Source: Halisarca cf. caerulea (Eukaryota > Porifera > Demospongiae > Chondrillida > Halisarcidae). Taken from it: a DNA stretch of 64,000 nucleotides. The stretch spans positions 1,322,601 to 1,386,600 of the forward strand of contig CAUJGJ010000087.1 of the NCBI GenBank assembly GCA_963170055.1, written 5' to 3'. Numbering within the stretch: position 1 is the stretch's first letter; every line of letters begins with the position of its first letter. This document shows, piece after piece, positions 53,690 to 63,941 of the stretch. A program made the position numbers and the translations under genes. Under the pieces are notes generated by a model. It was not told where the DNA came from. It ran no database searches and saw nothing but the letters and a program-made list of their open reading frames with translations.

Positions 53690-54073
53690 CTACAAATAAA
53701 TCAATAAACAATATTAAGGAAAAGTATCGTACAGGATCACAATAAATACAATAAATAAATAGTTTACAAATGTTAGCGGGTACTATTTTTATCGTTTTTC
53801 AATGACCAATATTTAGTGGGTATCTATTTTAGCGATTTGATAGAATATTTGTACCAGATCTGTAGTTAGCGATTTTGGAAATGTTACCTTCTTTTCCAAT
53901 TCTTTTTTAAATCACCATTTTCAATCTTTACTTCTTTAAGCTCATGCCACATGTTCTCGATCGGATTTAGATCAGGCGATTCTGCTGGCGTCCTCCACCA
54001 TTCAATATCCATTTCCTTATAGAAATCTTGTGCCATTTTAGAACAGTGCTTGGGATCGTTGTCTTGCACTAAG

Positions 54074-54853
54074 CAGTGTAGATTATAGCAGTCGGTCACC
54101 GGACATTTACCGGCAGTCTTGGTCACATGACAGGTTATGAACCTGTCTAACGGACAAAATGTCCAGCGCATGAGAGCTACTAGTCTACAAATGAACCTAG
54201 CTAAAAAAAGACTAAGGGACAACTTTCAGCAGCCACTGTTCAGAGGTGGTAAATTAATTTTGGCAAAGACCAACAAACGCTGGCGTGGTTGTGATTCGCG
54301 AGGAAAAATACCATACGTTGCAAGTTTCGTCGGAGCCGGTGCGACTGGTATGCCCATATCCATACCAATTTTTGGTCAAAAGTAAGTTAATTTGCTAGCT
54401 AAACTATATTCACGAAGAAAATACCTTGCTCAATTATCTAAAATCCAGCTTCTGACCTCTGAAACTGTCAAACAATCGCCATGCTGTTTTCCGTCATTGT
54501 GTTGTGACACAATGAGCATCATATTGCAACTACGTACATAAGTCCATTGCCTAGTGAAATACTCCAAATAATACCTCTATAATATTATTTAGCTGTAAAA
54601 AGCAGTTTTCTATGGGATATAGCATCTTATCTCCCCTTTCCAGGGCAAATGGCAATAACTGTTGCTTAGAATCATAAACTTACTTTATATGTACGTACAT
54701 ACCTGTGGCCCCTTAATATAAACTATGAGTAGCAAATAAGTTACAATAATACTACATTTAAATGTTTAAATGACTTGTCCGGCTATGACAGGTGAAAACT
54801 ACACCTGTCTGACATATTGTCAGGATTACCTCCTGAGGTTATAATCTGCACTG
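54074..54853. mobile_element. 780-bp hAT-like element inside the Tc1 gene
   Basis: Ends CAGTGTAGATTATA and, from the other side, CAGTGCAGATTATA; target duplication CTAAG (54,069-54,073, 54,854-54,858). Each end also bears a perfect internal palindrome: GACAGGTT-ATG-AACCTGTC at 54,129-54,147 and GACAGGTG-N7-CACCTGTC at 54,787-54,809. CAGTG ends with a 5-bp duplication suggest a hAT-family element. A plus-strand frame at 54,137-54,385 (contains RRGCDSR-like basic residues and ends just before a GTAAGT) is of unknown meaning. Confidence 0.75.
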
Positions 54854-55539
54854 CTAAGCGACAACCGTCAGGATAAACTTCCCTGATGAAAGGTACCAAT
54901 GTTTCTTCGAGAATGGTTGTGAACAGGGGAGCGTTCATTCTTCCTTCGAAGATGCATACTCCTGTCCTTCCTCAAACGCTAATTCCTGCCCAAACATGAA
55001 CTTTGACTGGGTGCTTTGCACGCGGCTTGTACCTGGGTTTTCGCCCCGTGTGAAGTTGTTCTTCTATGGTTTTCCAATTGTACTGTTGTCTCGTCCATAA
55101 AAATGAGATGGTCTAAGACTAAGTTGATATTGTGAACGTTTTCTTTTGCCCAGGCCAGACGCTTATCAACATTCGCTTCCCGTACCATTTGACAACACTT
55201 GGTGCCTTTCAATGTCCAGCCCAACTCTTGTTTCCAGCGATGGACATTGCTGATTGACGCCTTAAGACCTTGCTCCTCAACCTTTGACTTCAAATCGTCC
55301 AATGAAATTTTGTCATCCTTTGTTATCTCCCTGTCGATGAAGTCAAGGACAGTATGCGTCTTGGTGGGCTTTCTGCCAGATCCCGCTTTGCTAGTAATGG
55401 TGCCTGTATCTTTAAATTTCTTGAGGAAATATGATATTCTGGGCTTCCTAACGTGGTTGCCTTCTGATACTAGTTGATTCACAATCTGAGAAAAAGATCT
55501 GCCTACTCGGTGTAGATAGAGAATTCGCTGCTTCACGTA

Positions 55540-56010
55540 CAGTGAAACCTGCCCAATCCGACACCTCTCTAAACCGACAAATGCCTAAACCGACACTGAA
55601 TTCGAGGCACCGATAGTTTTTCAATACAAAATCACCTGCCTAATCCGACAAATTCCTAATCCGAAAACCGACATCCATTGTGGAGTCCCTAGAATAAAAT
55701 TAACCTGTACAATCCGACAATCGTTGCAAATTGGCTGGAGTTTCTCCTTCTATTTTTCGCCGTACGTGTTATGCTTGCATGCGGACGCCATATTGCTTCA
55801 TTACGTAATGATTCAATAACTAACAAACACTGTGACGCAATAATCGGACTCAGTTGTAATAACTAACAAAACACTGATGCAATAATCGGACTCAGTTGTA
55901 ATAACGAATCAAAATTCTAACCCTAACCCTAACCCTCTGGAATCCGACAACCTCCTAATCAGACATTTTTTTCCAGTCCCATTGAGTGTCGGATTAGAGA
56001 GGTTTCACTG
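55540..56010. mobile_element. 471-bp MITE inside the Tc1 gene, TA duplication
   Basis: The left end CAGTGAAACCTGCCCAATCC and the right end GGATTAGAGAGGTTTCACTG are inverted repeats. TA flanks at 55,538-55,539 and 56,011-56,012. The word ATCCGACA is repeated along both arms. It contains a 45-bp direct duplication (about 55,815-55,905) and a short CCCTAA run (55,917-55,936). It interrupts codon 22 of the transposase frame. Confidence 0.9.
55917..55936. repeat. Telomere-like (CCCTAA)3 within a MITE
   Basis: CTAACCC repeated three times, internal to the MITE at 55,540-56,010. Too short to be a telomere. Confidence 0.8.
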
Positions 56011-56533
56011 TAGTTGGAATAAACCATAATGTTCGTTTGCACTCTCCAATAAACTGAGAGATAATAGTTCGACATCTGCTTGCGCATTATGACGCTTCCA
56101 CTATCGTGTGATTGATCAGAACGAACGAAGGTTGAACGAAGGCTTGAATGAACCCAAACGAACGCTGAATGAAGATGTAATTAACGAACTGACGTCGTTA
56201 AAATTTCTATGGGGAGTACTGTACATCCATACTTAACTTTTTCACGTCCATAAGCCAATTTAGTGGCTTATGATAACAAGTATACTTCCCGTCCGCAAGG
56301 TGCGAAAGTTGTGCAATCGCTATGTAACTTATATGGTTAGATAGAGCATTAAAAGAATAGTTCACAGGCCAAATTTTAAGCAGATATACTGTTGCAGAAC
56401 GACATACTAATACAAAGAGAAAAGTATTAAAAACGCAATTGAATATACTTACATGCAATTATCCAAATAGTATAAAAGTCTAAAAACAAAAATGGCGACT
56501 GCAGAATTAGTTGTGTCTGTACGTTACTATTTC

Positions 56534-58494
56534 TTAGCTATATTCTGGCGAGTGTGGTATATTCTGAAGCAAGGAGTGGGACAAAGAGGTATGGGTACCT
56601 CAGTGCAGCAGTCACTACAACAATAGATGGTCCTCCTTCGTTCGGTGCACACGTGGCATTGCAGCTTGTCGACATTCTTCGATGGGAAGTGTCTTCCTTG
56701 GAGGCAGGCGGCAGGTGGTGCCTGAGACACGGCAGGCCTCTTCCTAGAGTTGTGACAGGAGATGAGATGCTGTGCTACGGCGAGAAAAAACTCAATATGG
56801 GTGAGTTTCTTCGTGTGGGGAGTAGTGTTGTAGATGGTATATGCACTAGTGATTGTCGTGTCCAATAAGTAGTGTATCTGCATCCACCACTTGTTTGACT
56901 TCCTGCTACATGAGTAGGCTCTTCGTAGTACATCAAATGTGTCTACTCCACCCATGAAGCGATTGTAAAGACGAATTGCTTCAGGGCAGGGAATTTGAGC
57001 TCTTGTGCCATCGCTTGTTGGGGTCCACTGTATTGTTATTGAGAGAAACTGCTTTGTTGTCTTTTCAAAGAAGACACTGAATGCCATCTACCACAGTAGA
57101 TTTGGTATCACCTCTAGCCATCTCCTTACTCAGCTGCTGCTCTTTCTTGAATTCCACAGGCCACCCTCTTCTACTTACCATCATAGTGCCAATCATGTAG
57201 GTGCCTTTTTCGGCCAATTTCTTGCACATATCCAGACTACTGAAAAAATTCTCCATGTAGACATGGTGGTTTCTCAGGTACAGGGGCTCCATCAAATTCT
57301 GCACTACCCTCAAGGAGAGTGAATCCTCTACACTGTGGTTGGTGTCATTGGCTGCGCCTGTGTACATGTTGAAGTTCTACACATAGCCATTGGTTGCATC
57401 ACAAATGCACCATATCTTGTAGCCAAGTTTGATAGGCTTTAAAGGCATGTACTGCTTCATGGAGCTTCGGCCTTTGAAAAGAATCATGGCTTTGTCTACT
57501 GAGAGCTGTTGCTGCGATTAATAGCAAATTTGGCTGTTGTTACGAATACGAACATCAAAGAGAATTATCTAAGTGCTACTAATTAGCGGCTATATTGTTT
57601 ACAAAAGCGATTGTTGCTGGACCCACGTTTCTTCCCTTCCACCCCCGGCGCTTGTACGTATGTGGGTCACAGCTGGCTGGACTAAGGCCTAACCTTGTAC
57701 AGCTGGTCGAACTGTTGTGATGATTGGTCTGGGGCAATGGAGTTGTCGTTTGGGTAGAGATGGCTCAACAGTGATCAAAACTTGTGCCTAGATATGCCCG
57801 AAGTGATGCCTAGGGTATTCAGTAGAGGATTAGTATTCCAGTAGTTATACATAGATGGTAGGCGTACTATACCCATAGCCAACTGTATACTTATCAATGA
57901 CTGTATTTCTTTCTCACTTGTTGTTACCCATTCGGCAGTTTGCTTCTGCTGTGCATAGAGGTTGGATTGATCAGCAATGTGCTGAAAGGTGTCGTCACCC
58001 CAGATCTTGCAGAAAAACTCATAGGGATGACTGCTTCCATGAAGTGTGTCGTGGATGATTGGGGTTGGGCCTGGGATAAACTGAAATGGATCAGTTGCAG
58101 AACTGCTTGACGAAGACACTGGCATGGTATGGCTGGCACTGGATTGCAGTAAGGTGGGAGGCTCAGAAGCTGTGCATGTGCTGGTTTGAGGATGTGAACC
58201 AACTTAACTGTCAATCTCTTGAGGTGTGTTGCTTTCCTGCATGTTCGTGATGCCACTATTGACTGATGTATTCTGTTGTGTAGGCAATGGAGTGTGTGAT
58301 ATCTCGTTAATTTGGTCTTCAACATGTGTCTCCAGCTCAAACCTATCAAGTGTATCCTCAGATGCAGATTCGCAGCGGACTTATACCAATGTTCCTAGCG
58401 CTATTCGGTGGGTGACCTCGAAGGGGTTTCTTTCCGTTTGCTTGCGATATGAAGGATTTAGGAAATTTGCACGTACTTGGCTACGAGGCGCCAT
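56534..58494 (-). pseudogene. piggyBac-type transposase, decayed
   Basis: Read leftwards from ATG at 58,494: MAPRSQVRANFLNPSYRKQ, an acidic N-terminus with in-frame TAA at 58,383-58,381 and 58,206-58,204. The DDE_Tnp_1_7 domain begins about 58,090 (FQFIPGPTPII, AMGIVRLPSMYNYWNTNPLL). After SRHKF there is a stop, then SIAPDQSSQQFDQLYKVRP. The first catalytic Asp is in LSVDKAMILFKGR (57,494-57,496). The second should be Asp in a V-DN-F-S context but reads HHVYMENFFSS, so Asp is replaced by Glu (57,251-57,253). The third is intact in GGVDTFDVLRRAYS (56,941-56,943), after a frameshift near 57,080. A cysteine-rich C-terminal finger (CHVCTERRRTIYCCSDC) ends the frame at 56,527. Not functional. It lies in the first intron of the leftward receptor gene. 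Confidence 0.9.
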
Positions 58495-58935
58495 ATTTAG
58501 TTTGCGAACGAAAGTGGACAATTATACAGCTTTTCCTTTACAATCCTTTGTCCGGTAACTCCTCCTAGGAAAAGAAAGCGATCACTTTATGGCCACCATA
58601 GATTAATGACATGACGATTGGAAAGTGTTATTAATTATATAGTGGAAAGCGGTCTCTGCGCAAAATGTGAGCGGCTATAACCTGCCTTGGGGAGATCGGC
58701 CAATGTGTGCAGTATACAGAATTTTTTGGAGAATATACGATACGCTGCCCTGACACGCATGTGTGGCAAAACTTTAATTTTACAAAATAACTCATTCATA
58801 AACACAATAGAAAACACACATAGTCAATGAAAATTGGTCTATAACACCAATGCAACAAGCAACTAGTATGTGTGGTACAATACTCTAATTCTATCCTTAT
58901 ACAGCAAATGATAGTGGAATGTGGTGCAGTGTGTG

Positions 58936-58937
<2 letters not shown>

Positions 58938-58990
<53 letters not shown>
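58938..58990 (+). repeat. (TG)n microsatellite
   Basis: About 50 bp of TG in the large intron of the leftward gene. Confidence 0.95.
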
Positions 58991-58993
<3 letters not shown>

Positions 58994-59226
58994 GTGTGAG
59001 TGCACATGCGGTACTTAAAAGCAGCTCTGAAGCAATTCTGAATACAAGAATTGCACTTTATGTAACTACCATACACTTGCCATAAGAGTTACACCCATGT
59101 GACTACCTATAACTAGCTTACTACAAGCTTATTCTTGATAATATAAACACAATACTAAAATCAATTGATTAATTTACTTGATACAACCTCTTTACTTGAT
59201 AGAAGGGTTGCACCTGCCACCCAAAA

Positions 59227-59262
59227 TAGGGGGAAGGCGGCCAAAAGCCGCCTTCACCCCTA
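59227..59262. other. Strong stem-loop in intron
   Basis: TAGGGG-GAAGGCGGC-CAAAA-GCCGCCTTC-A-CCCCTA: 15 paired bases with one bulge and a 5-nt loop. Too short for a microRNA precursor of usual animal length; could be a foldback relic. No function is assigned. Confidence 0.6.
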
Positions 59263-59584
59263 GTGATTCTAATGCAGCTCAACAGCTGTTACATATAACC
59301 AAAACAGCTAAAAATTTCTAAAAGCCGCCACCTACCTAAAGATGAAACCAACTAAAAAATTCCACTGACCCAATAATTGATAAGTATCCTTGGGTGCTTC
59401 ACGCCGTCACAGAACAATAAGAATTTCATCAGTCTTGTGTCTCGTTTAACCAAATCACAAAACAATTCAGGCTTATTTGTACAAATAATAGGTCTGTTCA
59501 GTCTGCAGACTCCTTTCCATGGTCCGTAGACGCAGGCAGTCCACAAAATAGAAAGTACCAGCTTGCCCCCTGAATGCAGGCCTT

Positions 59585-59722
59585 ACTGTAATCCGACACC
59601 TTGATAATCTCTCTTTAATACGACTATGCTACACAAAGAGTTTAAGAAGTGTGGGGAAAGTCACTCTATAATCCAACACTTATTTCAGGTCCCACTGAGT
59701 GTTGGATTAGAGAGAATTTACG
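59585..59722. mobile_element. Relic MITE related to 55,540-56,010
   Basis: TTACTGTAATCCGACACC at the left and GTGTTGGATTAGAGAG at the right are decayed inverted repeats of the same ATCCGACA family; the termini are eroded and no clear target duplication remains. Confidence 0.5.
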
Positions 59723-59918
59723 TAGAGATTACAAATCAAACAGAGATACAAATCAAAATACAACGGGCAGGTAACATACGTACCCTAATGACTACATGAT
59801 TATCTACGTTAGTACGTACGTATGTTCCTACGCGAGGAAAGACGCTGTCTGATCATGGAACGTGGGAAATACAACAAGACTAAAGAGTAAATTCCCCAAA
59901 CTACAACCATTGTATTAC

Positions 59919-59991
59919 CTTTTACTTCAGAAACAACAAACAGTACCAAATAAACTAAAGAAAATCCGAGCACATGTCTTCTTTCCATCAT
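59919..59991 (-). CDS. Signal-peptide exon of the leftward receptor gene
   Basis: ATG at 59,991 opens a 73-bp exon encoding MMERRHVLGFSLVYLVLF, then VVSEVK: a basic n-region followed by a hydrophobic core and a polar end, as in a secretory signal peptide. It ends in phase 1 at AAAG|GTAATA, which joins in frame to the phase-1 Ig exon at 53,689. Its layout matches the rightward gene's first exon (basic RR, FS.VY..L, V.SEV before the splice), so the two are paralogues. Transcription would start from the 262-bp region shared with the rightward gene. The intron behind it is 6.2 kb, against 398 bp in its partner, because of transposon insertions. Confidence 0.7.
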
Positions 59992-60253
59992 CTTCTTGTA
60001 TCGGGAAGGTAAGCTCTCTTTGGCGACTTTGACCGTCCAAAATATGTACGGTCATATGCTAGTCCACCCGCATAAATTACTTCTCCACTCCGTGGCCACA
60101 AGACCTTCCCCCTCCAGCTTATTCACAAAATAATTATAAGAAATTCGGCGTAACCAATATTAAAAAATTGAGCAGTAAATTTACCGACTAGACCGTCTAT
60201 TTTCGACGGTCAAAGACGACAAGCCGAGAGCTTACTGTTCTCGGCATGCGAAG
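59992..60253. promoter_or_regulatory. Shared upstream region of two divergent genes, palindromic
   Basis: 262 bp separates the two start codons. Its outer parts mirror each other: GTAAGCTCTC (60,009-60,018) against GAGAGCTTAC (60,226-60,235), and TTTGACCGTC (60,028-60,037) against GACGGTCAAA (60,205-60,214). Each arm also contains a small dyad, GACCGTC-N7-GACGGTC at 60,191-60,211 and GACCGT-N11-ACGGTC at 60,031-60,053. The layout shows the gene pair arose by inverted duplication and suggests a bidirectional promoter; the conserved dyad is a candidate factor-binding site. No clear TATA element. Confidence 0.6.
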
Positions 60254-60329
60254 ATGATGATGGATAGGAGACCTATGCTCAAATTTTCTTCAGTGTACTT
60301 CTTACTTTGTGTTATTTCTGAAGTAATAG
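60254..60329 (+). CDS. Signal-peptide exon of the rightward receptor gene
   Basis: Three ATG codons in a row (60,254-60,262) open a 76-bp exon: MMMDRRPMLKFSSVYFLLCV, then ISEVI. Basic residues followed by a hydrophobic stretch fit a secretory signal peptide. It ends in phase 1 at ATAG|GTAACA and joins after a 398-bp intron to the Ig exon at 60,728. Which ATG is used is uncertain; the second or third aligns best with the MM start of the divergent partner at 59,991. Confidence 0.75.
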
Positions 60330-60727
60330 GTAACAACGGTTTATAGTTTGATGCTTTCGCTGTAGATTTTCCAGGTTCCATTAGTCCGTTTCCCGCTCGG
60401 TGAAGCCCGGGCCGGGGCTTCACGTAGAAACGTCCGTGGATCTTGGAAAGTTACTTACCCGTTGTATGATTTTGTAACTTGGTGATAATTGGGTTGTTCT
60501 TTCTTTGCGTGTCGAGTAGGATTAGGTTCATGCTTATGAGACCATAGTCTATGCCGGCAGAGTATATACAAGAATTCCAATTTGCCATAGACAGTTATAT
60601 TGGCTTTCATCATATCTACCAAGGACTATAAGCTACTCCCTCCTCCTTGCCATGGACATTTTGTTTTGTTATGGTCCTGTACTATACTATATATTGATAA
60701 GTTAGCTTAATATTGATTTATTTGTAG

Positions 60728-61024
60728 GCACTCTTACTCCAAGTGGTCCTCTCTTTCTGGATTGTGGGAGTCAACAGACATTTACTTGTAGTGTAATAGG
60801 TTCAGCAGCTGGGTGGAATATCACTGGATTGAGTGGGATAATTGCTGGGTCGGTCAGTGGAATGGTAGCAGCCAACACCAATCCCAGGATCATTAATACT
60901 GACACAGGTGACTTTCTCACCTCTAACATTACTATCACTGGATTTACTGAGGCAGACAATGGAGTTGTTCAGTGTATTGAATTGGTCAGTGGTGCTGTTC
61001 AGGGAATGACTGCTGTGTCTGCAG
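60728..61024 (+). CDS. Ig-like exon of the rightward receptor gene
   Basis: 297 bp between acceptor TTTGTAG and donor GTGAGT, phase 1 on both sides, coding for a single extracellular Ig-like domain: TFTCSV (B-strand Cys), AGWNITG (core Trp), and TEADNGVVQC (F-strand, with the D.G..C pattern). An extra Cys at about residue 13 and two NIT sequons are present. Residues 20, 24, 26, 36 and 39 differ from the leftward paralogue; everything else is identical. A 1-1 phase exon can be duplicated or shuffled without breaking frame. It follows the signal peptide directly and precedes the FN3 exons, so the Ig domain would be the outermost part of the mature protein. Confidence 0.85.
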
Positions 61025-61232
61025 GTGAGTGATTTCTTGACTTTTTGAGTAGGTAAATAATTATTGTAATGGTTTCATTAATGTCTTGAAATTATTTGCT
61101 GTAATCCTGCATGTTTAACCTTGCAATGGTACACGGAGTTAAAATTTATGGCATTTGATGCTTCTTCTACAATTACAGTACTCTTAGACTGCTAAACATA
61201 CATCATCTTATTTAATATTTATTTTGTCATGT

Positions 61233-61385
<153 letters not shown>

Positions 61386-61761
61386 CAAAGGGGGTCTGGG
61401 GTCATACTCTTCCATAAAATTTTGAATTTATACCCCAAGAGGTGCACTTTCAGACCCTTTTGTGGTTCTCAAATGATATGATAAGATGACCAGATTTCTG
61501 GTGCTAGCTGATCTGGCACACGTACGTGTATGAGGGTTCTATCCAGGATTACCGGATTTACTTCAAATTTGTGGGGAGAAGTATCAGTTATAACTCAGTT
61601 TATATCTGCTACATGCCAATAGTTTTATATGTACTAGGTATCCTAATATCTATAAAAAAACACATGCAGTGCAGTGATGTAAGTGGGGGTACATATATAG
61701 CTAGGGGGTCTGGGAGTATGCTTCCCCAGGGAAAATTTGAGTTTTCAGCTTATATAAGGTG

Positions 61762-61800
61762 GTATCTGCTAGCATTAGCTCAGTGGTGAAGTCGAACGCT
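61762..61800 (+). repeat. tRNA-derived head (A-box like), not a tRNA gene
   Basis: TTAGCTCAGTGGTGAAGTCG resembles the D-arm and A-box of a tRNA gene and is followed by AACGCTTGCCATTC. No B-box or closing acceptor stem is visible downstream, so it is more likely a SINE remnant than a tRNA. Confidence 0.3.
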
Positions 61801-62170
61801 TGCCATTCATCTCACTTCTGTCAAATGCTTCTGATTGGTGCTATAATTGTAGTACTGTAACAGTAACTGTAACTGTAATAAGGTACAGTTTCGCTGTCAC
61901 ACATGCAGCTCATTATTATATCAACTGACAGTAAGTATCAAGCAGGCATCACATGCAAGTCCTACCAAAACACAACATGTTACTACCAGTTAGAGTAGTC
62001 TGTTAGGTCTACCTCTTAAGTTAGACACTCACAGCGCATGGTCAGAATATTCATCATACCACAATGTCATATCATTTATCTGTAATAGCTATTATAGCCC
62101 CCCCACGTGCCTTCTATAATGTTCAATCTGTATCTGTAACGATGGAATGTCGTGATGTTCATCTCAATAG

Positions 62171-62461
62171 GTACACCTTCCTGCCCAAGGTCATTTAATT
62201 TAACAACTTTTAGGAGACTCAGTGTTGATTTTACCAGTGCTATAGCCTGGTCACAACCCACAGCCTATCCAGTCACATCCACTACAGTCACCTACTGTCC
62301 TACATCATCACCAAACTGTGGGGATAGTGTGACTTGTACCAGTCCATGTACTATCAGTGGACTTGATCCCTGTGTGAACTACAGTGTTACAGTTACTCCA
62401 TCTAACAATTGTGGAAGTGCTACTGAATGTTCTGCAAACATTGTAACTATCCCCGCTGAAG
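62171..62461 (+). CDS. Fibronectin-III exon of the rightward receptor gene
   Basis: A 291-bp phase 1-1 exon: acceptor CTCAATAG before 62,171, donor GAAG|GTCAGT. It encodes one FN3 domain of 97 residues: B-strand Trp in SAIAWSQPTAYPVTS, and the F-strand Tyr motif in DPCVNYSVTVTPSNNCGSA. At least eight cysteines (CPRSF, YCPTSSPNC, VTCTSPC, DPCV, NNC, TEC) imply extra disulfides, a style frequent in sponge FN3 repeats but unusual for vertebrate FN3. It would be extracellular, following the Ig domain. No transmembrane or cytoplasmic part lies inside the window, so receptor type (kinase, phosphatase, adhesion GPCR or simple adhesion protein) cannot be decided. Confidence 0.85.
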
Positions 62462-62699
62462 GTCAGTGCAGCTACATTTTCATTGATGAACGCAGGTAGG
62501 TTATGTGCACATCGAGTAGCTGAGGGGCATTTTTGTGGCTTCACTCTATGTAATCAATTTGCATCTAATTATCGAGCTGTGATCAGGTGCAGTTTGCATG
62601 GCTATTCACGATGCATTTTGACATCTAGCAAGCAAAGTTGAATTTGTGCACATGTAAGTCTCAAACATCTCCAGTTCTTCCTTTTGTTTGAATTTTTGT

Positions 62700-63340
62700 A
62701 CTCATTTTGTTCCCTTTCGCCCAGTTTCGCTTCGAATTCGAACTATAAGGCTTTGCGTACGAAAATCCGTATACTTTTGCAACTATACGTTTACGAGTAA
62801 CAGTCACCTGACGTCCGTGTGAGTGTAGCTAGAAGAAGAGTATTTTGGATGACTAGTTTTCTTCTCGAAACGCGGAGATGAAAACCACCCACTGGTGCTT
62901 TGATAATTTACAAGCTTGTTAACAAAGGGTAAGACTAACTTTTCACCGTAGGGCCTCGTAAAAGCTTGTTTCTTTCGTTTTATGTACATGTGTTTGTGTA
63001 ATATTTCTCCTAAAATAACAGAAAAACCTGCACATCTCAGGAATGAAGTCGAATTTCTTGAGGCCCTACAGTGAAAAGTTAGCTACCGTTCCAAAGAACT
63101 CTTCGCTGTACATAGCTTGCCTCCACACAATCGTTGAGTATTCCGCGTTTTGGGATGAAGTTAAAATCATATACGTACATCAAATAAGTCCTAATTTTCT
63201 CCTTCAATCAATACATTGGTTCGAAGTAAACAAAGTAAAGAAATATGGGGTTAAAGTGTTCTAAAAGCTTACTTTTATCTTAATTTGTTTCTTCACATTA
63301 TCCACTCCGAAAGAAGAAAAAAAGGGGTGTATTTGTGACC
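62700..63340. repeat. Intronic inverted repeat, probable TIR-element relic
   Basis: CTAACTTTTCACCGTAGGGC (62,935-62,957) is repeated in reverse at 63,060-63,082 with one mismatch over 23 bp. Shorter mirrored words (AAACGCGGA at about 62,869 and TCCGCGTTTT at about 63,142) extend the symmetry. Each arm encodes an RPY.EKL-like peptide on opposite strands. I could not find clean outer ends. Confidence 0.45.
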
Positions 63341-63499
63341 AACTTTGCGGTGGCCATTTTGAAATTTCGCTTTATGTGCACATACACCTGCAAAAAGGTG
63401 ACATTTCGCAATCATCAATCTCAGCACAGCTAGTCCATCAACATCTCAGCACGATGATCATGAGTATTTATTTTCATATTTATTATCATAATGCAATTA

Positions 63500-63675
63500 C
63501 AGTGGAACCTGTCTATTGTGGTCACCATTGGGGCGAAATTTTTTGGCTGTTATAGACAGGTGGCTGCTTTAATGAGGTAGAATACCATACATTACTGCTG
63601 ATTCGGAGAAGAATTAGTGGCTGGTATGGAGAGGTGGCTGCATTACACAGTGACCACAATAGACAGGTTCCACTG
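63500..63675. mobile_element. 176-bp MITE with near-perfect ends, TA duplication
   Basis: Terminal inverted repeats CAGTGGAACCTGTCTATTGT / ACAATAGACAGGTTCCACTG match for about 26 bp without a mismatch; TA flanks at 63,498-63,499 and 63,676-63,677. GGTGGCTGC words recur inside each arm. Lies in the FN3-FN3 intron. A Tc1/mariner-type MITE, the best-preserved in the window. Confidence 0.92.
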
Positions 63676-63941
63676 TACTTGCAAAAAGGATGATAGTTTA
63701 TTTGAGTGCATATGCAGCTTTCAAATCCTATTATTGTTGCGTGGTATTGGCACTGTAACAGTAACTGTATCATTATACTATTTATCATGCAGGTACGTAT
63801 GTGTTTTGTTCATAGTCTGTAATCATCTGACATGCATGTAGCCTGATTTTGCTTACCTCACTATACACGTATATAGTTTCTGTTTTGGATATTTCAACAT
63901 ATTAAATGATCTGTAATACTCTAATATACTCCCTCCCTCAG

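Larger units (their letters stand above)
53762..56075 (-). mobile_element. Tc1-type transposase, broken by two insertions
   Basis: A minus-strand DD34E transposase. An N-terminal helix-turn-helix (KQRILYLHRVGRSFSQI, then RKPRISYFLKKFKDTGTI) is followed by the first catalytic Asp in LIFMDETTVQLE. A frame shift and decay around 54,960-54,990 precede FEGRMNAPLFTTILEETLVP. The second Asp is in QDNDPKH and the catalytic Glu in SPDLNPIENMWHELK, 34 residues apart. The coding path is cut by a 471-bp MITE (55,540-56,010) and a 780-bp hAT-like element (54,074-54,853). Ignoring each insert and one target duplication keeps the frame at both places. A possible start is ATG at 56,075. The left end (53,766-53,930) carries the terminal region shared with the MITE at 49,274-49,886. 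Inactive; lies in the first intron of the leftward receptor gene. Confidence 0.85.

Noticed and set aside
54137..54385. 82-codon plus-strand frame as a gene
   Set aside because: Lies wholly inside the hAT-like insertion and matches no family I know; kept only as a remark.
55917..55936. Telomeric repeat
   Set aside because: Only about three CCCTAA units, located inside a MITE; not a chromosome end.
56554..56868. Plus-strand 104-codon frame
   Set aside because: Antisense of the piggyBac C-terminal region, which has recognisable domain motifs on the minus strand.
60771..60959. Minus-strand frame across the rightward Ig exon (and plus-strand twin at 53,458-53,646)
   Set aside because: Antisense shadow of the Ig exon, which has matching splice sites and domain residues in the other direction.
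61762..61800. tRNA gene
   Set aside because: Only an A-box-like half; no B-box and no acceptor pairing could be found.
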